Part shown: one piece after another, positions 23,714 through 31,268 of the stretch
Layout: each line of letters opens with the position of its first letter
How positions within the stretch are numbered: position 1 is the first letter of the stretch
NCBI GenBank assembly: GCA_030430245.1
Contig: JAUIFY010000029.1
Span: forward strand, 1 to 32,743
Direction: 5' to 3'
DNA: 32,743 nt
DNA from: a bacterium
GTDB lineage: Bacteria > Desulfobacterota > Binatia > UBA12015
Position numbers and translations under genes: made by a program
The notes under the pieces: generated by a model
Told to the model about the DNA's origin: nothing
The model's database searches: none
The model's input: the letters and a program-made list of their open reading frames with translations, nothing else

Positions 23714-26104
23714 CTATCGATCCACGGTCGCGGTACTGGTCGCCACGTGGCCGGTCGCATCGACCGCGAAGATCAGGGCCTCGCCGAGCGCATGGAACCT
23801 CACCCGGCCCTTTTGCGCTTCGTTGTCGTTCTCGACCGTCGCGACGTCCGGATTCGTGGACGACCAGTCGATCTCCCGCGTCACCTCGTCCTCACCGCCG
23901 CCCGAGAAGTGGACCTTCGCCCGGAGCTGCTTGTCGGTGCCGACCGCTCCGGTGAACGAGCTCGGCAGGATCTCGAGCCCGATGACGTCCCCCACCACGT
24001 CGACCGGGCCCGACGCGAGGAGCCCGTCACAGTCGATGCGCACCGTCGTGGTGCCGATCACCAGGCCGGTCACGGCGCCCTTCTTCGGCAACGCGTCGTC
24101 GACCGCGGCGATCCCGGGGTCGTCGATGCTCCAGCTGCACTTGTCGCTGATGTTCTTCTTGGAGCCGTCGCTGCGCGTGGCGCGCGCCTTGTACGTCACG
24201 GTCTGGCCCGAGGGCACTCGAGCGTCGTTGCCCGGCTCCACGACGACGGAGACGTTGCGAACGGGCGGGGGTGCGATCGGCGTCGGTCCCGGGTCCGGGC
24301 CCGGAGCGGATCCCCCCGGCGACCGGACGGTGACGTTTCCGCTCTCGCGGGACCGCAGGCCGCTTCGGGGCTCGGTGGCCGTCAACGTCGTGGTGCCGAG
24401 CTTCATCCCGAAGACCTCGCCCGGGTCGAGGCGTCGTCCCTCAGGGGTCGTGAGCTCGCCATCGCCGACGAGCGCGATTGCCGTGCGCGCGATCTTCCAG
24501 TCGACGACGAGGCGAAGGTCACTGGTCGAGAGGCCGCTCGTCAGCTTGCCGAAGGCTTTCGCCTTCTTCTCGTCGCCCTTCTCCAGCCGAAGATCGGGTA
24601 CTTCGATCGACGCCAGGCGCCCCGCCACCGTGACCGGAATCGAGTCCTCGAAGCCCGTCTTGGGATCGACCGCGGTCACGACCGTGTTGCCGTTCACGAG
24701 ACCCGTGATCCGCCCTTCGCCGTCGATTGCGACGATCCCCTCGGGATCACTCGACCACGACGCGCTCGATGCGATGTTGCTGCGCCCTTCGTCGTCGCGG
24801 TTCGCGTACGCATCGAGCGGATACGAGAGATCGATGCCGATCGTCGCCGCCTCGGGCTCGATCGCAACCGACGTCACACGCCCCCGGACGACCAGGTTGT
24901 CGACCTGCTCCGACGCCACGTCGAACTCGGGGAACCGTGCGCGCAGCGTCGTCGTGCCGGCCTCCTTTCCCTCGACCTCGCCGACGTCGTCCTCGCCGTT
25001 GCCGACCCGCGCAACGTCGGAGTCGACGACGCGCCATTCGACCTGCTTGCGCAGGTCACCGGTCCGAAGCCCGGACGTGAGCAGACCCACGACCGACGCG
25101 TTGCGCGTGTCGGCGGCGTTCAACTTGAAGGGATCGGGCAGGACCTCCAGCCCCTCGAGCACGCCGGCCACGATGACCACGATCGCGCGCCGCTTGCCCG
25201 TCCCCAGCTTCCGGACACGATCGTAGGCCCGAACGATCGTGATTCCGTCGCGCAGCGCGGTGATCTGCCCCGCGTCCCTGCCGGTGCGCACGACGTCGAG
25301 GATCGCCGGGTCGTCGACGGTGAAGCGCAGGTCTTCCTCGTCGATGCGCGTCCGCTCGCCCGAACGACCGTGATCCCCCATCACGCGGAGGTCCGCCGTC
25401 ATGCCTCGCCCGAGAACGACCGTCGCGTCCTCGAAACGAATGCGGTCGATCGGCGGAAGCACCCGCGTGTCGCCATCGGTGTTCTTCAGCCCCGTCGGCC
25501 GGTGCCGCGCCTTGATGAACGTCGCCCCGAGCGACTTGGGGACGACGCGGCCGGGTCTCGCGGCGTTGTTCACGCGCGCGACCGCCTTGTCGGAGGACGA
25601 CCACGCGCACTCCTCCGTCACGTCCTCCTGATAGCCCGTGTCGTACACGAGGCGTGCCGTGAACTCGCGAGGGCGATCCAACTCCAGCTTCTTCTTGCCG
25701 GGCCGCGTGACGAGCTCGACGACCTCGCCGGGGTCCACCGTCAGGCGGGTCGTTCCGCGCTTCCCGGCGACCGTGGCGGTGACGCGGACCTGCCCGGGCC
25801 GTCGAACGCGCAACGAGCCGGGCACGTCGGGATCGAAGCGGGCGACGACCTCGTCGCTGATTTCCCACGCCGCATCGTCCGTCACGTCGACCGTCGACCC
25901 ATCGGACATCCGCGCCGTGGCCGTGTAGGAGAGGGTCCGGCCGGGCGCGACCGTGCGCCCCTTCGGCTCCACCGAAACCGACGCCACGCTCCCCTGGCCG
26001 AGGGAGGCTCCTGGTCCGAGCAGGAGCACCGTGGCCCCCAGCGCCCACCCGGCCCACGCGCCACGCGCAGAGCGGCCGCTGCGCCGCCGCGCCCCTGGAA
26101 TCAC
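23714..26104 (-). CDS. secreted protein of about eight Ig-like (BIG2-type) domains
   Basis: 796 residues from the GTG at 26104, which starts an arginine-rich signal peptide (VIPGARRRSGRSARGAW, then WALGATVLLLGPGASLG). The start is uncertain: AGGAGG lies 19 bases upstream, rather far. About eight repeated domains of 80-100 residues each follow, of the pattern vxSVxVxPxxxxvxxGxxxxYxAxaxxxDGxxxDVTxxxxWsxxDxxvAxvdxxGxvxgxxxGxttvxA, typical of BIG2 domains. Two of them (around residues 290-370 and 460-560) carry an insertion containing the LLTSGLRTGDLR or LTSGLSTSDLR motif, which suggests recent duplication. Such proteins commonly act in adhesion or surface display. Confidence 0.82.
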   Translation of the reverse strand: MIPGARRRSGRSARGAWAGWALGATVLLLGPGASLGQGSVASVSVEPKGRTVAPGRTLSYTATARMSDGSTVDVTDDAAWEISDEVVARFDPDVPGSLRVRRPGQVRVTATVAGKRGTTRLTVDPGEVVELVTRPGKKKLELDRPREFTARLVYDTGYQEDVTEECAWSSSDKAVARVNNAARPGRVVPKSLGATFIKARHRPTGLKNTDGDTRVLPPIDRIRFEDATVVLGRGMTADLRVMGDHGRSGERTRIDEEDLRFTVDDPAILDVVRTGRDAGQITALRDGITIVRAYDRVRKLGTGKRRAIVVIVAGVLEGLEVLPDPFKLNAADTRNASVVGLLTSGLRTGDLRKQVEWRVVDSDVARVGNGEDDVGEVEGKEAGTTTLRARFPEFDVASEQVDNLVVRGRVTSVAIEPEAATIGIDLSYPLDAYANRDDEGRSNIASSASWSSDPEGIVAIDGEGRITGLVNGNTVVTAVDPKTGFEDSIPVTVAGRLASIEVPDLRLEKGDEKKAKAFGKLTSGLSTSDLRLVVDWKIARTAIALVGDGELTTPEGRRLDPGEVFGMKLGTTTLTATEPRSGLRSRESGNVTVRSPGGSAPGPDPGPTPIAPPPVRNVSVVVEPGNDARVPSGQTVTYKARATRSDGSKKNISDKCSWSIDDPGIAAVDDALPKKGAVTGLVIGTTTVRIDCDGLLASGPVDVVGDVIGLEILPSSFTGAVGTDKQLRAKVHFSGGGEDEVTREIDWSSTNPDVATVENDNEAQKGRVRFHALGEALIFAVDATGHVATSTATVDR

Positions 26105-26250
26105 CTGCCGAATCGTCTCGAAGCCTCCTGCCGCCAAGCGCTCACGTGCAGCAAGCCGGATGCCATGAAAATCGCTGAATCTACAGGATAATTCCGCGCG
26201 ACTCCCATGCGCGACCGCAAGAGACCGGCAGCCGTGCAAGGGTCTCGCGA

Positions 26251-26619
26251 TCAGTCGGTTCGCGAGGCGAGGAACAGCAGCAGCCCCGTCACCGCAACCT
26301 CGATCCCGACGAACGCACCGGCGAAGGCCGCGCCGTGCGCCAGCCAGGCGAGCGTCCTCAGCACCGCGGCGTACCCGAACAGGAGGGCCGCCGCCCGGAA
26401 CCAATGCGCGCGGCGGGTCGCTGCCCCGAGGAGGATCAACGTCGCCGCGCCGAGGAAGAACGCCCCGACGTCGCCGATCATCGTGCTGCGCGCCATGCCG
26501 TCGGGCAGCGTCATGCCGAGGCCCTCCGCGGCGCTTCCCGGACGGAAGACCCAGCCGACGCCGTTCAACAGAAAAACACCACCCAGAGCGAACGCGACGA
26601 TTCGTAACGAGTTCGTCAT
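26251..26619 (-). CDS. small four-helix membrane protein
   Basis: 122 residues with four hydrophobic helices (about 5-25, 45-65, 70-88 and 95-118), almost no charged loops between. Helices: RIVAFALGGVFLLNGVGWVF, MIGDVGAFFLGAATLILLGAA, FRAAALLFGYAAVLRTLAWL and AGAFVGIEVAVTGLLLFLA. It recalls DUF4345-type inner-membrane proteins, but that is a weak call. Divergent from the GNAT gene, 140 bp apart; no operon partner. Confidence 0.65.
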   Translation of the reverse strand: MTNSLRIVAFALGGVFLLNGVGWVFRPGSAAEGLGMTLPDGMARSTMIGDVGAFFLGAATLILLGAATRRAHWFRAAALLFGYAAVLRTLAWLAHGAAFAGAFVGIEVAVTGLLLFLASRTD

Positions 26620-26759
26620 CGCGTTGCCCGTATCTCACGACAACCCGCAATTCGAGTCGCCGCCACCGGTCCAACGTCACGCAGCCTTGTTCCCGCGTTC
26701 ATCACGTCGCCACACTTCGGAGCGATAATCATGAACAAAAATGGACAAGGAGAATGTAC

Positions 26760-27302
26760 ATGCATCGAGTTCGAGCCCTCGATCGGGGCGACTTCGACGC
26801 GCTCATGGCGTTGGAAGGGGCCACTTCGGGGGCCGAGGGCGATGGCGCTCTCGGCCCCTATTTCGTTCGCCTCTGCTGTGAGTTCTTCCGGGAGACCTGC
26901 TTCGTCGCCACGGTAGACGGTGAGATCGTGGCCTACGTGCTCTGCTTTCTGCAGGAACGCGAGGCGTACTGCACCACACTCACCGTCCATCCGCGTCACC
27001 GACGCTCGGAGGTACTGCAGAAGCTGCTCCGGCGACTCGTGATTTCCCTGGAGCGACGTGTGGACTCCTGTTGGTTCACGGTCAAGCAATCAAACCAGAT
27101 GGCGCGGCTCCTGCGAGACGGGCTCGGCGACATCGCCCCCGAGACGCGCACCGACTTCTACGGCCCCGGCGACGACCGACTCGTCCTGCGAATCGACCGC
27201 GAGGCGCTCTCCCGCCAACGGCTGCGGTACCGAACCGACGGCACGTCGGCGCACGCGCCCCGAGTCCCCACCCCGCAATACGGAGGAATGGCCCCATGCT
27301 GA
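26760..27302 (+). CDS. GNAT-family N-acyltransferase
   Basis: 180 residues. The start is ATG at 26760 because AAGGAG (26747-26752) is seven bases upstream; the ATG at 26754 touches the binding site. GNAT enzymes transfer an acyl group from acyl-CoA to an amine. Core motif: FVATVDGEIVAYVLCFLQEREAYCTTLTVHPRHRRSEVLQKLLRRLV. Here the usual Q/RxxGxG/A phosphate loop is RHRRSEVLQ, so it is degenerate. A C-terminal tail of about 35 residues is extra. GATAAT at 26724-26729 may be a -10 element. The stop overlaps the following acyltransferase start by 7 bp, so the two are translationally coupled. Substrate unknown. Confidence 0.75.
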   Translation: MHRVRALDRGDFDALMALEGATSGAEGDGALGPYFVRLCCEFFRETCFVATVDGEIVAYVLCFLQEREAYCTTLTVHPRHRRSEVLQKLLRRLVISLERRVDSCWFTVKQSNQMARLLRDGLGDIAPETRTDFYGPGDDRLVLRIDREALSRQRLRYRTDGTSAHAPRVPTPQYGGMAPC

Positions 27303-28096
27303 GCCGACTTCTCGACGCCCCGCTGCCCCGCCGCGCGGGGCGATCGCTCTCCCGCCCCTCGCGGCCGCCCGGAGCGCTCCGCGCCGGAGGACGGCTCGCC
27401 CACGCCGCACGCCGCATCACCGAGGCGCACCTCGACGCGCGCGGTCACGAGAAGATCGCTCCCGAGCTCCGAACGCGACGCCTCGTGTACGGCCTCTCGA
27501 GGATCTTCAGCGATCTCTGCGAGGTCCACGGCATCCGCCCACGGGTGAGCGGGCCGGTGCCCCACGGACCGGTCATCCTCGTGGCGAACCACGTGAGCTA
27601 CATCGATGCGCTGGTGCTCGCGGGGATCGTCCCCGCCATGCCGATCTCCAAGGTCGAGGTCGGGTCCTGGCCCCTCATCGGGGGCGTCGCGCGGCGCTAC
27701 GGCGTCACGTTCGTGGATCGCGGCAACGCACAGAGCGGCGCACAGGCCCTCCTTCGCGCGCGCGGCGCTCTCGACTCGGGGCTCTCCGTCTTGAACTTCC
27801 CGGAGGGCACCACCACCCGCGGCGAATCGGTCCTCCCGTTCAAGCGAGGCGTGTTCGGACTCGCGCAACGGATGGAGGTCCCGATCGTCCCGGTCGCGCT
27901 CCGCCTGGACGATCCCGACATGAGCTGGGCCGGCGACGACCCGTTCCTTCCGCACTACATGGGCGCACTGCGCCGCGATCACGTCGGTGTCGGGGTCCGA
28001 TTCGGATGCCCGATGACGGTCGGCCGCTACCGGAGTGCCGAGGACCTCGCGGAGGAAGCCCGCGCGATGACCGAGCACCTGTTGTGCGACGCGTGA
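27296..28096 (+). CDS. PlsC-family acyltransferase coupled to the GNAT gene
   Basis: 266 residues from the ATG at 27296, with GGAGGA eight bases upstream. Lysophospholipid acyltransferase fold: motif I NHVSYID (H99, D104), the KVEVGSWPLIGGVARRYGVTFVDRG block, FPEGTTTRG (E170) and IVPVALRL. A 55-residue Arg/Pro-rich N-terminal extension precedes the domain, without an obvious membrane helix. Overlapping with the GNAT gene suggests both act in one acyl-transfer pathway, by analogy with ornithine-lipid genes, in which a GNAT-fold N-acyltransferase works with a PlsC-type O-acyltransferase. That link is inference. It is the second PlsC paralogue in the window. Confidence 0.85.
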   Translation: MLSRLLDAPLPRRAGRSLSRPSRPPGALRAGGRLAHAARRITEAHLDARGHEKIAPELRTRRLVYGLSRIFSDLCEVHGIRPRVSGPVPHGPVILVANHVSYIDALVLAGIVPAMPISKVEVGSWPLIGGVARRYGVTFVDRGNAQSGAQALLRARGALDSGLSVLNFPEGTTTRGESVLPFKRGVFGLAQRMEVPIVPVALRLDDPDMSWAGDDPFLPHYMGALRRDHVGVGVRFGCPMTVGRYRSAEDLAEEARAMTEHLLCDA

Positions 28097-28465
28097 GCGG
28101 CTCGGCGCGCCCCGTCGAGGCGACGCTCGTCGCCGATGCGAGGCGCTTCGCGCCGATCCGGTGTGACCGGGCGGACCGGGACGCGTGAACGTTCCGTGAA
28201 CCCGACCGTCGTCAGGGACGGCGCGAGCGGCCGATTCCCTTTGCAAATCAAGGGGAAAGCGGCCCTCGCCCCATCTGCGGCCCCGCCCGGGCACCCTTGA
28301 TCGACGGCCATGCGCGCAAGTAAGCGCGATGCACCCAAGAGAATCCCCTGGGCTTCTCGCGAGGCCCGCGATGCGGCGATGGCGGGGTGATTCGACCTCG
28401 CCATCGTCCCTCGCGCGGGGAGCCCCCGACGAGCGCGGGGAACAAACGTGAGGAGGATAGGGCTG
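28097..28465 (+). other. 369-bp gene-free region with many hairpins
   Basis: No coding signal. Features seen: small perfect hairpins at 28122-28137 (GGCGAC/GTCGCC), 28142-28154 (GGCGC/GCGCC) and 28158-28170 (CCGGT/ACCGG); 11-bp-period repeats at 28185-28200; a long stem with 28223-28240 pairing to 28250-28269; CGCGC-AAGTAA-GCGCG near 28314-28329; a 12-bp stem CGATGGCGGGGT/ACCTCGCCATCG (28377-28406, one G-U, loop GATTCG); and AGGAGG at 28451 serving the next gene. It looks like a long structured leader. I could not match it to a known riboswitch. Confidence 0.5.
28185..28200 (-). promoter_or_regulatory. tandem 11-bp repeat site in the structured region (site B)
   Basis: On the minus strand TTCAC (28200-28196) and TTCAC (28189-28185) start 11 bp apart, with a GTCAC (28167-28163) a further two turns on. 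This is the same half-site and period as sites A and C. It lies 265 bp before the gene at 28466 and is oriented away from it, so its target is unclear. Confidence 0.35.
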
Positions 28466-30001
28466 ATGTCGGTTACGCGATTGCTGCGCTCGGTGAGCGT
28501 GGCCACCGCACTTTTCTTGGTCGGCGCGGGAACGAGCGAGGCTCGGGACGCCGAAACCTGGAGCTACGCGCAACCCGGGAACGCGCTCGTCATGCCGTTC
28601 GACGCGACCGATGATTTCGTGAGCTTCCTCGTGGCGAGCAACGTCGGAACGAAGGACGTCACGTCGCACTGGGTGTTCTGGAGTGAGGACTGCGATCACC
28701 TCGTCGACGTCTGGCTGTGCCTGACGCCGAACGACACCACGATCGTCGACCCGACGGACATCCGCGCGATCGGTGCCGACAACGAGAGGATCGGTCCGAC
28801 GGCGAATCTGACGGGGTACCGCGGGATGGTCGTCGTCACGGCATACGAGACGAACTCGAGCTGCGCGGCGGCATCAGAGGGAGGCCCGCCGGCCGACAAC
28901 GCGCTGGTCGGCAGCTACACCGTGGCCAACCGCTCGACGAACGCGGCGTTCGGCAACGACGCGATCACGCTGGGCCTCGATCCCACGGGCACCTACACGG
29001 AGCTGCCGAACGAGGTCCTGGAGCCGTACTTCGACATCCCGACGTTCGACCCCACGACGGTCGAGGAGTCGGTCGTCGTACTGATGGCCCTCGAAGAGCG
29101 CACCGGCGGCGGCGACAGTGACGCCGAGGTCGGCCCGCTCCGGAGCGTGAGCGCGGACGTCACCTTCTACGACAACATGGAGATCCCGACGTCGCTCCCG
29201 AGCACGTCGATCTCCTGCACGCTCTTCACCTCGGCGGCCTCCGGCGAGTCGCCCAGCCTCGTCCCGGCGGGCACGACGGTCGAGAGCGCGGGCTTCCTTC
29301 GCCTGAGCAATCTGCGCGTCGGCGGCGAGGAGCTCGGCGGCGACACCTGGCTCTTCGGCGTGCACGAAGAAGCGATCGACATCTACGGAACGAGCGCGAA
29401 CGCCAAGTACGTGCTCTCGGGCCTGCGGAAGGGGGATCCGCCCCCCACGCCGACGCCCGCTCCGACCCCGACTCCGTCGCCGGAGCCCACGGCCGAGCCG
29501 ACCCCGACACCGACCGTCGAGCCCACGCCGGATCCCGGCCCCACCGAGGCCCCCGAGCCGACCCCGGAGCCGACGGCGGCGCCGACCGAGCCGTGCACCT
29601 CCGTCACGGCCCGGGTGGCCACCGCATGGAGCGAGACGGACTTCCCGGACGTCTCCGGCGTCACGACCGTCGTCGGCTACCCCGGCGACCTCGTGGAAGT
29701 CCCCGGCTCGCTCGGAGACGCGGTCGGAGCGGTGACGAACCTGACGGGCGTCGCCGGCGGACTCTTCAACGTCAGCGACCAGGACGATCCGAACCAGGGC
29801 CCGGTCGCCATCACGGTGGGTCTGGTCGCGATCCCGGGTCCGATCCCGGCGGGCGACTTCGCCGACGTCGAGATGGATTGCGTCTCGGGACAGCCGGCTC
29901 CGGAGCCCGCAGACTTCGACTGCGCGCTCGACGCGAGCACCGGTCTGGGCGCGCCCGTGACGGGCGGCAGCTGCTCGGTCAGCGTCACGATCGTTCCCTG
30001 A
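28466..30001 (+). CDS. secreted protein with Thr/Pro/Glu linker and cohesin-like C-terminal domain
   Basis: 511 residues from the ATG at 28466, chosen because AGGAGG ends nine bases upstream. Signal peptide MSVTRLLRSVSVATALFLVGAGTSEA. Residues 28-324 are a beta-rich domain of unknown family (TWSYAQPGNALVMPFDATDDFVSFLVASNVG, LTGYRGMVVVTAYET). Residues 325-376 are a PT/EPT-rich linker. Residues 377-511 match the C-terminal domain of the RTX protein (GVTT..YP, NLTGV.G.F.V.D, then GLVAIPGPIPAGDFA). The domain's length, its short strands and its PAGDFA motif recall cohesin-type beta-sandwiches. Likely extracellular or surface-attached; function unknown. Followed by a strong hairpin terminator shared with the convergent lipoprotein gene. 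Confidence 0.82.
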   Translation: MSVTRLLRSVSVATALFLVGAGTSEARDAETWSYAQPGNALVMPFDATDDFVSFLVASNVGTKDVTSHWVFWSEDCDHLVDVWLCLTPNDTTIVDPTDIRAIGADNERIGPTANLTGYRGMVVVTAYETNSSCAAASEGGPPADNALVGSYTVANRSTNAAFGNDAITLGLDPTGTYTELPNEVLEPYFDIPTFDPTTVEESVVVLMALEERTGGGDSDAEVGPLRSVSADVTFYDNMEIPTSLPSTSISCTLFTSAASGESPSLVPAGTTVESAGFLRLSNLRVGGEELGGDTWLFGVHEEAIDIYGTSANAKYVLSGLRKGDPPPTPTPAPTPTPSPEPTAEPTPTPTVEPTPDPGPTEAPEPTPEPTAAPTEPCTSVTARVATAWSETDFPDVSGVTTVVGYPGDLVEVPGSLGDAVGAVTNLTGVAGGLFNVSDQDDPNQGPVAITVGLVAIPGPIPAGDFADVEMDCVSGQPAPEPADFDCALDASTGLGAPVTGGSCSVSVTIVP

Positions 30002-30020
30002 CGCCTCCCGAAACGAAAAC

Positions 30021-30059
30021 GGGGCGGAGGGGCCGGCTCGACGCCGTCCTCTCCGCCCC
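30021..30059. terminator. bidirectional hairpin terminator
   Basis: GGGGCGGAGG at 30021-30030 pairs with CCTCTCCGCCCC at 30048-30059 (nine continuous pairs at the base). On the minus strand it is followed by GTTTTCGTTTCG, a classic T-rich tail terminating the lipoprotein gene. In the plus direction it can serve the gene ending at 30001. Confidence 0.65.
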
Positions 30060-30092
30060 GGGTCGGCACTCCTGGAGCAGCGAGCTCCGGGC

Positions 30093-30416
30093 TCAATCGG
30101 CCTCGCTGTACGCGCGCGACGCCGCGGTCATCTTCGCCGGGTTGGGACGGGACACGACGCGTCCCGTCACGATCTGCTCCGGATCCTTCGGGTCCAGACA
30201 CACGCAGGAGGCCCCGAACGGTACCGTCGGTACCTTGGCGGAGCCGCAGGCGATCAGCCGGCCCTCCTTGCTTTCCGCCTCGCACCAGCCGCGGGCGAAA
30301 CGGTCGTTTCCGGGGGGCGCCGTCCGCGCGGTGGTGTCGAAGCCCGTCATGGCCGAGCAGCCCGAGGCCAGCAGGGCGGCCCCTGCCACGATCGTCGTCA
30401 CGAAGCGCGCTGTCAT
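30093..30416 (-). CDS. small lipoprotein, unknown function
   Basis: 107 residues from the ATG at 30416, with GGAGGG just upstream; another ATG at 30428 would add four residues but leaves no binding site. Lipobox LASGC. The mature part has four cysteines (WCEAES, IACGS, SCVCLD) and a VPFGASCVCLDPKDPEQIVTGR segment. No family recognised. Convergent with the gene at 28466 and divergent from the beta-barrel gene across an AT-rich 170-bp region that contains repeat site C. Confidence 0.72.
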   Translation of the reverse strand: MTARFVTTIVAGAALLASGCSAMTGFDTTARTAPPGNDRFARGWCEAESKEGRLIACGSAKVPTVPFGASCVCLDPKDPEQIVTGRVVSRPNPAKMTAASRAYSEAD

Positions 30417-30488
30417 GGATCCCTCCATCGCTTTGTTACGGTTGTATTACGAAACGATGTCAGGGGGAAGACGGGTTTCCGGCCTTTT

Positions 30489-30515
30489 TTCACCAAATCG
30501 TCACATTCGGTTCAC
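30489..30515 (+). promoter_or_regulatory. tandem 11-bp repeat site upstream of the beta-barrel gene (site C)
   Basis: TTCAC (30489-30493), GTCAC (30500-30504) and TTCAC (30511-30515), each start exactly 11 bp after the last. The array ends 71 bp before the start codon at 30587, in the same orientation and at nearly the same distance as site A to the RTX gene (81 bp). The period fits a PhoB/PhoP/OmpR-type regulator. It is also upstream of the divergent lipoprotein gene. Confidence 0.5.
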
Positions 30516-30586
30516 GGACCGACCACACCCAAAAGGCAAGCAACCGTGTCGCAATCGGGCGGCGGGCTACGAGAGGACACGGATTC

Positions 30587-31264
30587 ATGAGGGAGATTCG
30601 GACGAACCGCCGAGGTTTCGCCGCGCTGGCCGTCGCTGCGGTGCTGCTGGCCCCGCCGCTCGTCGCGGCCGACGAGGTGGCCGGTGACGAGGTCATCGTG
30701 GCCGACGAGGCTCCTCCCCCCCCGGCGGAGGCCGCCCCCGAGCCCCCGAAGAGTCCCTACGACCGCCGGGGACCGTATCTGGGCATCGGGCCCTCCATCT
30801 TCTTTCCCCAATTCAGCGGCGGCGCCTCCCGGTTCGGCACGACCGGCGGCCTCACGGCTCGAATCGGCTGGAGGTTCCTCGACTACGTCGCTCTCGAGGC
30901 GCTCTACGAGTGGAGCCACTACAGCCGCAGCGAGCTCGGCGGAAACGGCACTCTGACGAGCCACGTCGGCGCGCTCGACCTGCGTCTGATCTACCCGTTC
31001 GGCCGCTTCCAGCCCTACGTGGGCGGCGGCCCCGGCCTCATGAGCATGAGCAAGTTCGTGGGCGGCTTCTACGAGGACCTCGACCTGAACATCGGCACCG
31101 AGCTCGCTTGGAGGGTGACCGGAGGCTTCGACCTGTTCCTCAGCGAGGGCTGGTCGGCGTTCGCCGAGGGAAGCTGGCTCCGGCCCACCTCGAAGCTCGA
31201 TCAGTACGAGTACGTGACCGCGGGAATCGGCCTCAAGTACACGTTCGGCGGGGAGAGCGACTGA
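30587..31264 (+). CDS. outer-membrane beta-barrel protein
   Basis: 225 residues. Signal peptide (FAALAVAAVLLAPPLVAA), then an acidic Pro/Glu-rich stretch (VADEAPPPPAEAAPEPPKSP, about 38-56), then an eight-stranded OmpA/OmpW-type small barrel (65-225): PYLGIGPSIFFP, TARIGWRF, VALEALYEWSHY, ALDLRLIYPFGRFQPYVGGGPGLM, ELAWRVTGGFDLFL, WSAFAEGSWLRP and GIGLKYTFGGESD. Aromatic residues alternate as in barrels. The GGGPGLM turn is characteristic of outer_membrane_beta-barrel (porin-like) families. It has no peptidoglycan-binding OmpA C-terminal domain. Preceded by repeat site C. Confidence 0.85.
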   Translation: MREIRTNRRGFAALAVAAVLLAPPLVAADEVAGDEVIVADEAPPPPAEAAPEPPKSPYDRRGPYLGIGPSIFFPQFSGGASRFGTTGGLTARIGWRFLDYVALEALYEWSHYSRSELGGNGTLTSHVGALDLRLIYPFGRFQPYVGGGPGLMSMSKFVGGFYEDLDLNIGTELAWRVTGGFDLFLSEGWSAFAEGSWLRPTSKLDQYEYVTAGIGLKYTFGGESD

Positions 31265-31268
31265 CCGG

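Noticed and set aside
21915..25226. 1103-codon open frame on the plus strand across the Cys-rich and Ig-like genes
   Set aside because: Antisense to signal-peptide-bearing secreted proteins. Composition is unlike a real protein and there is no ribosome binding site.
28223..28330. Possible cyclic-di-GMP riboswitch in the leader of the gene at 28466
   Set aside because: Looked for the conserved GEMM-type segments (GGGCAAACC and GACGCAAAGCC). Only a vague likeness is present, so no class is assigned.
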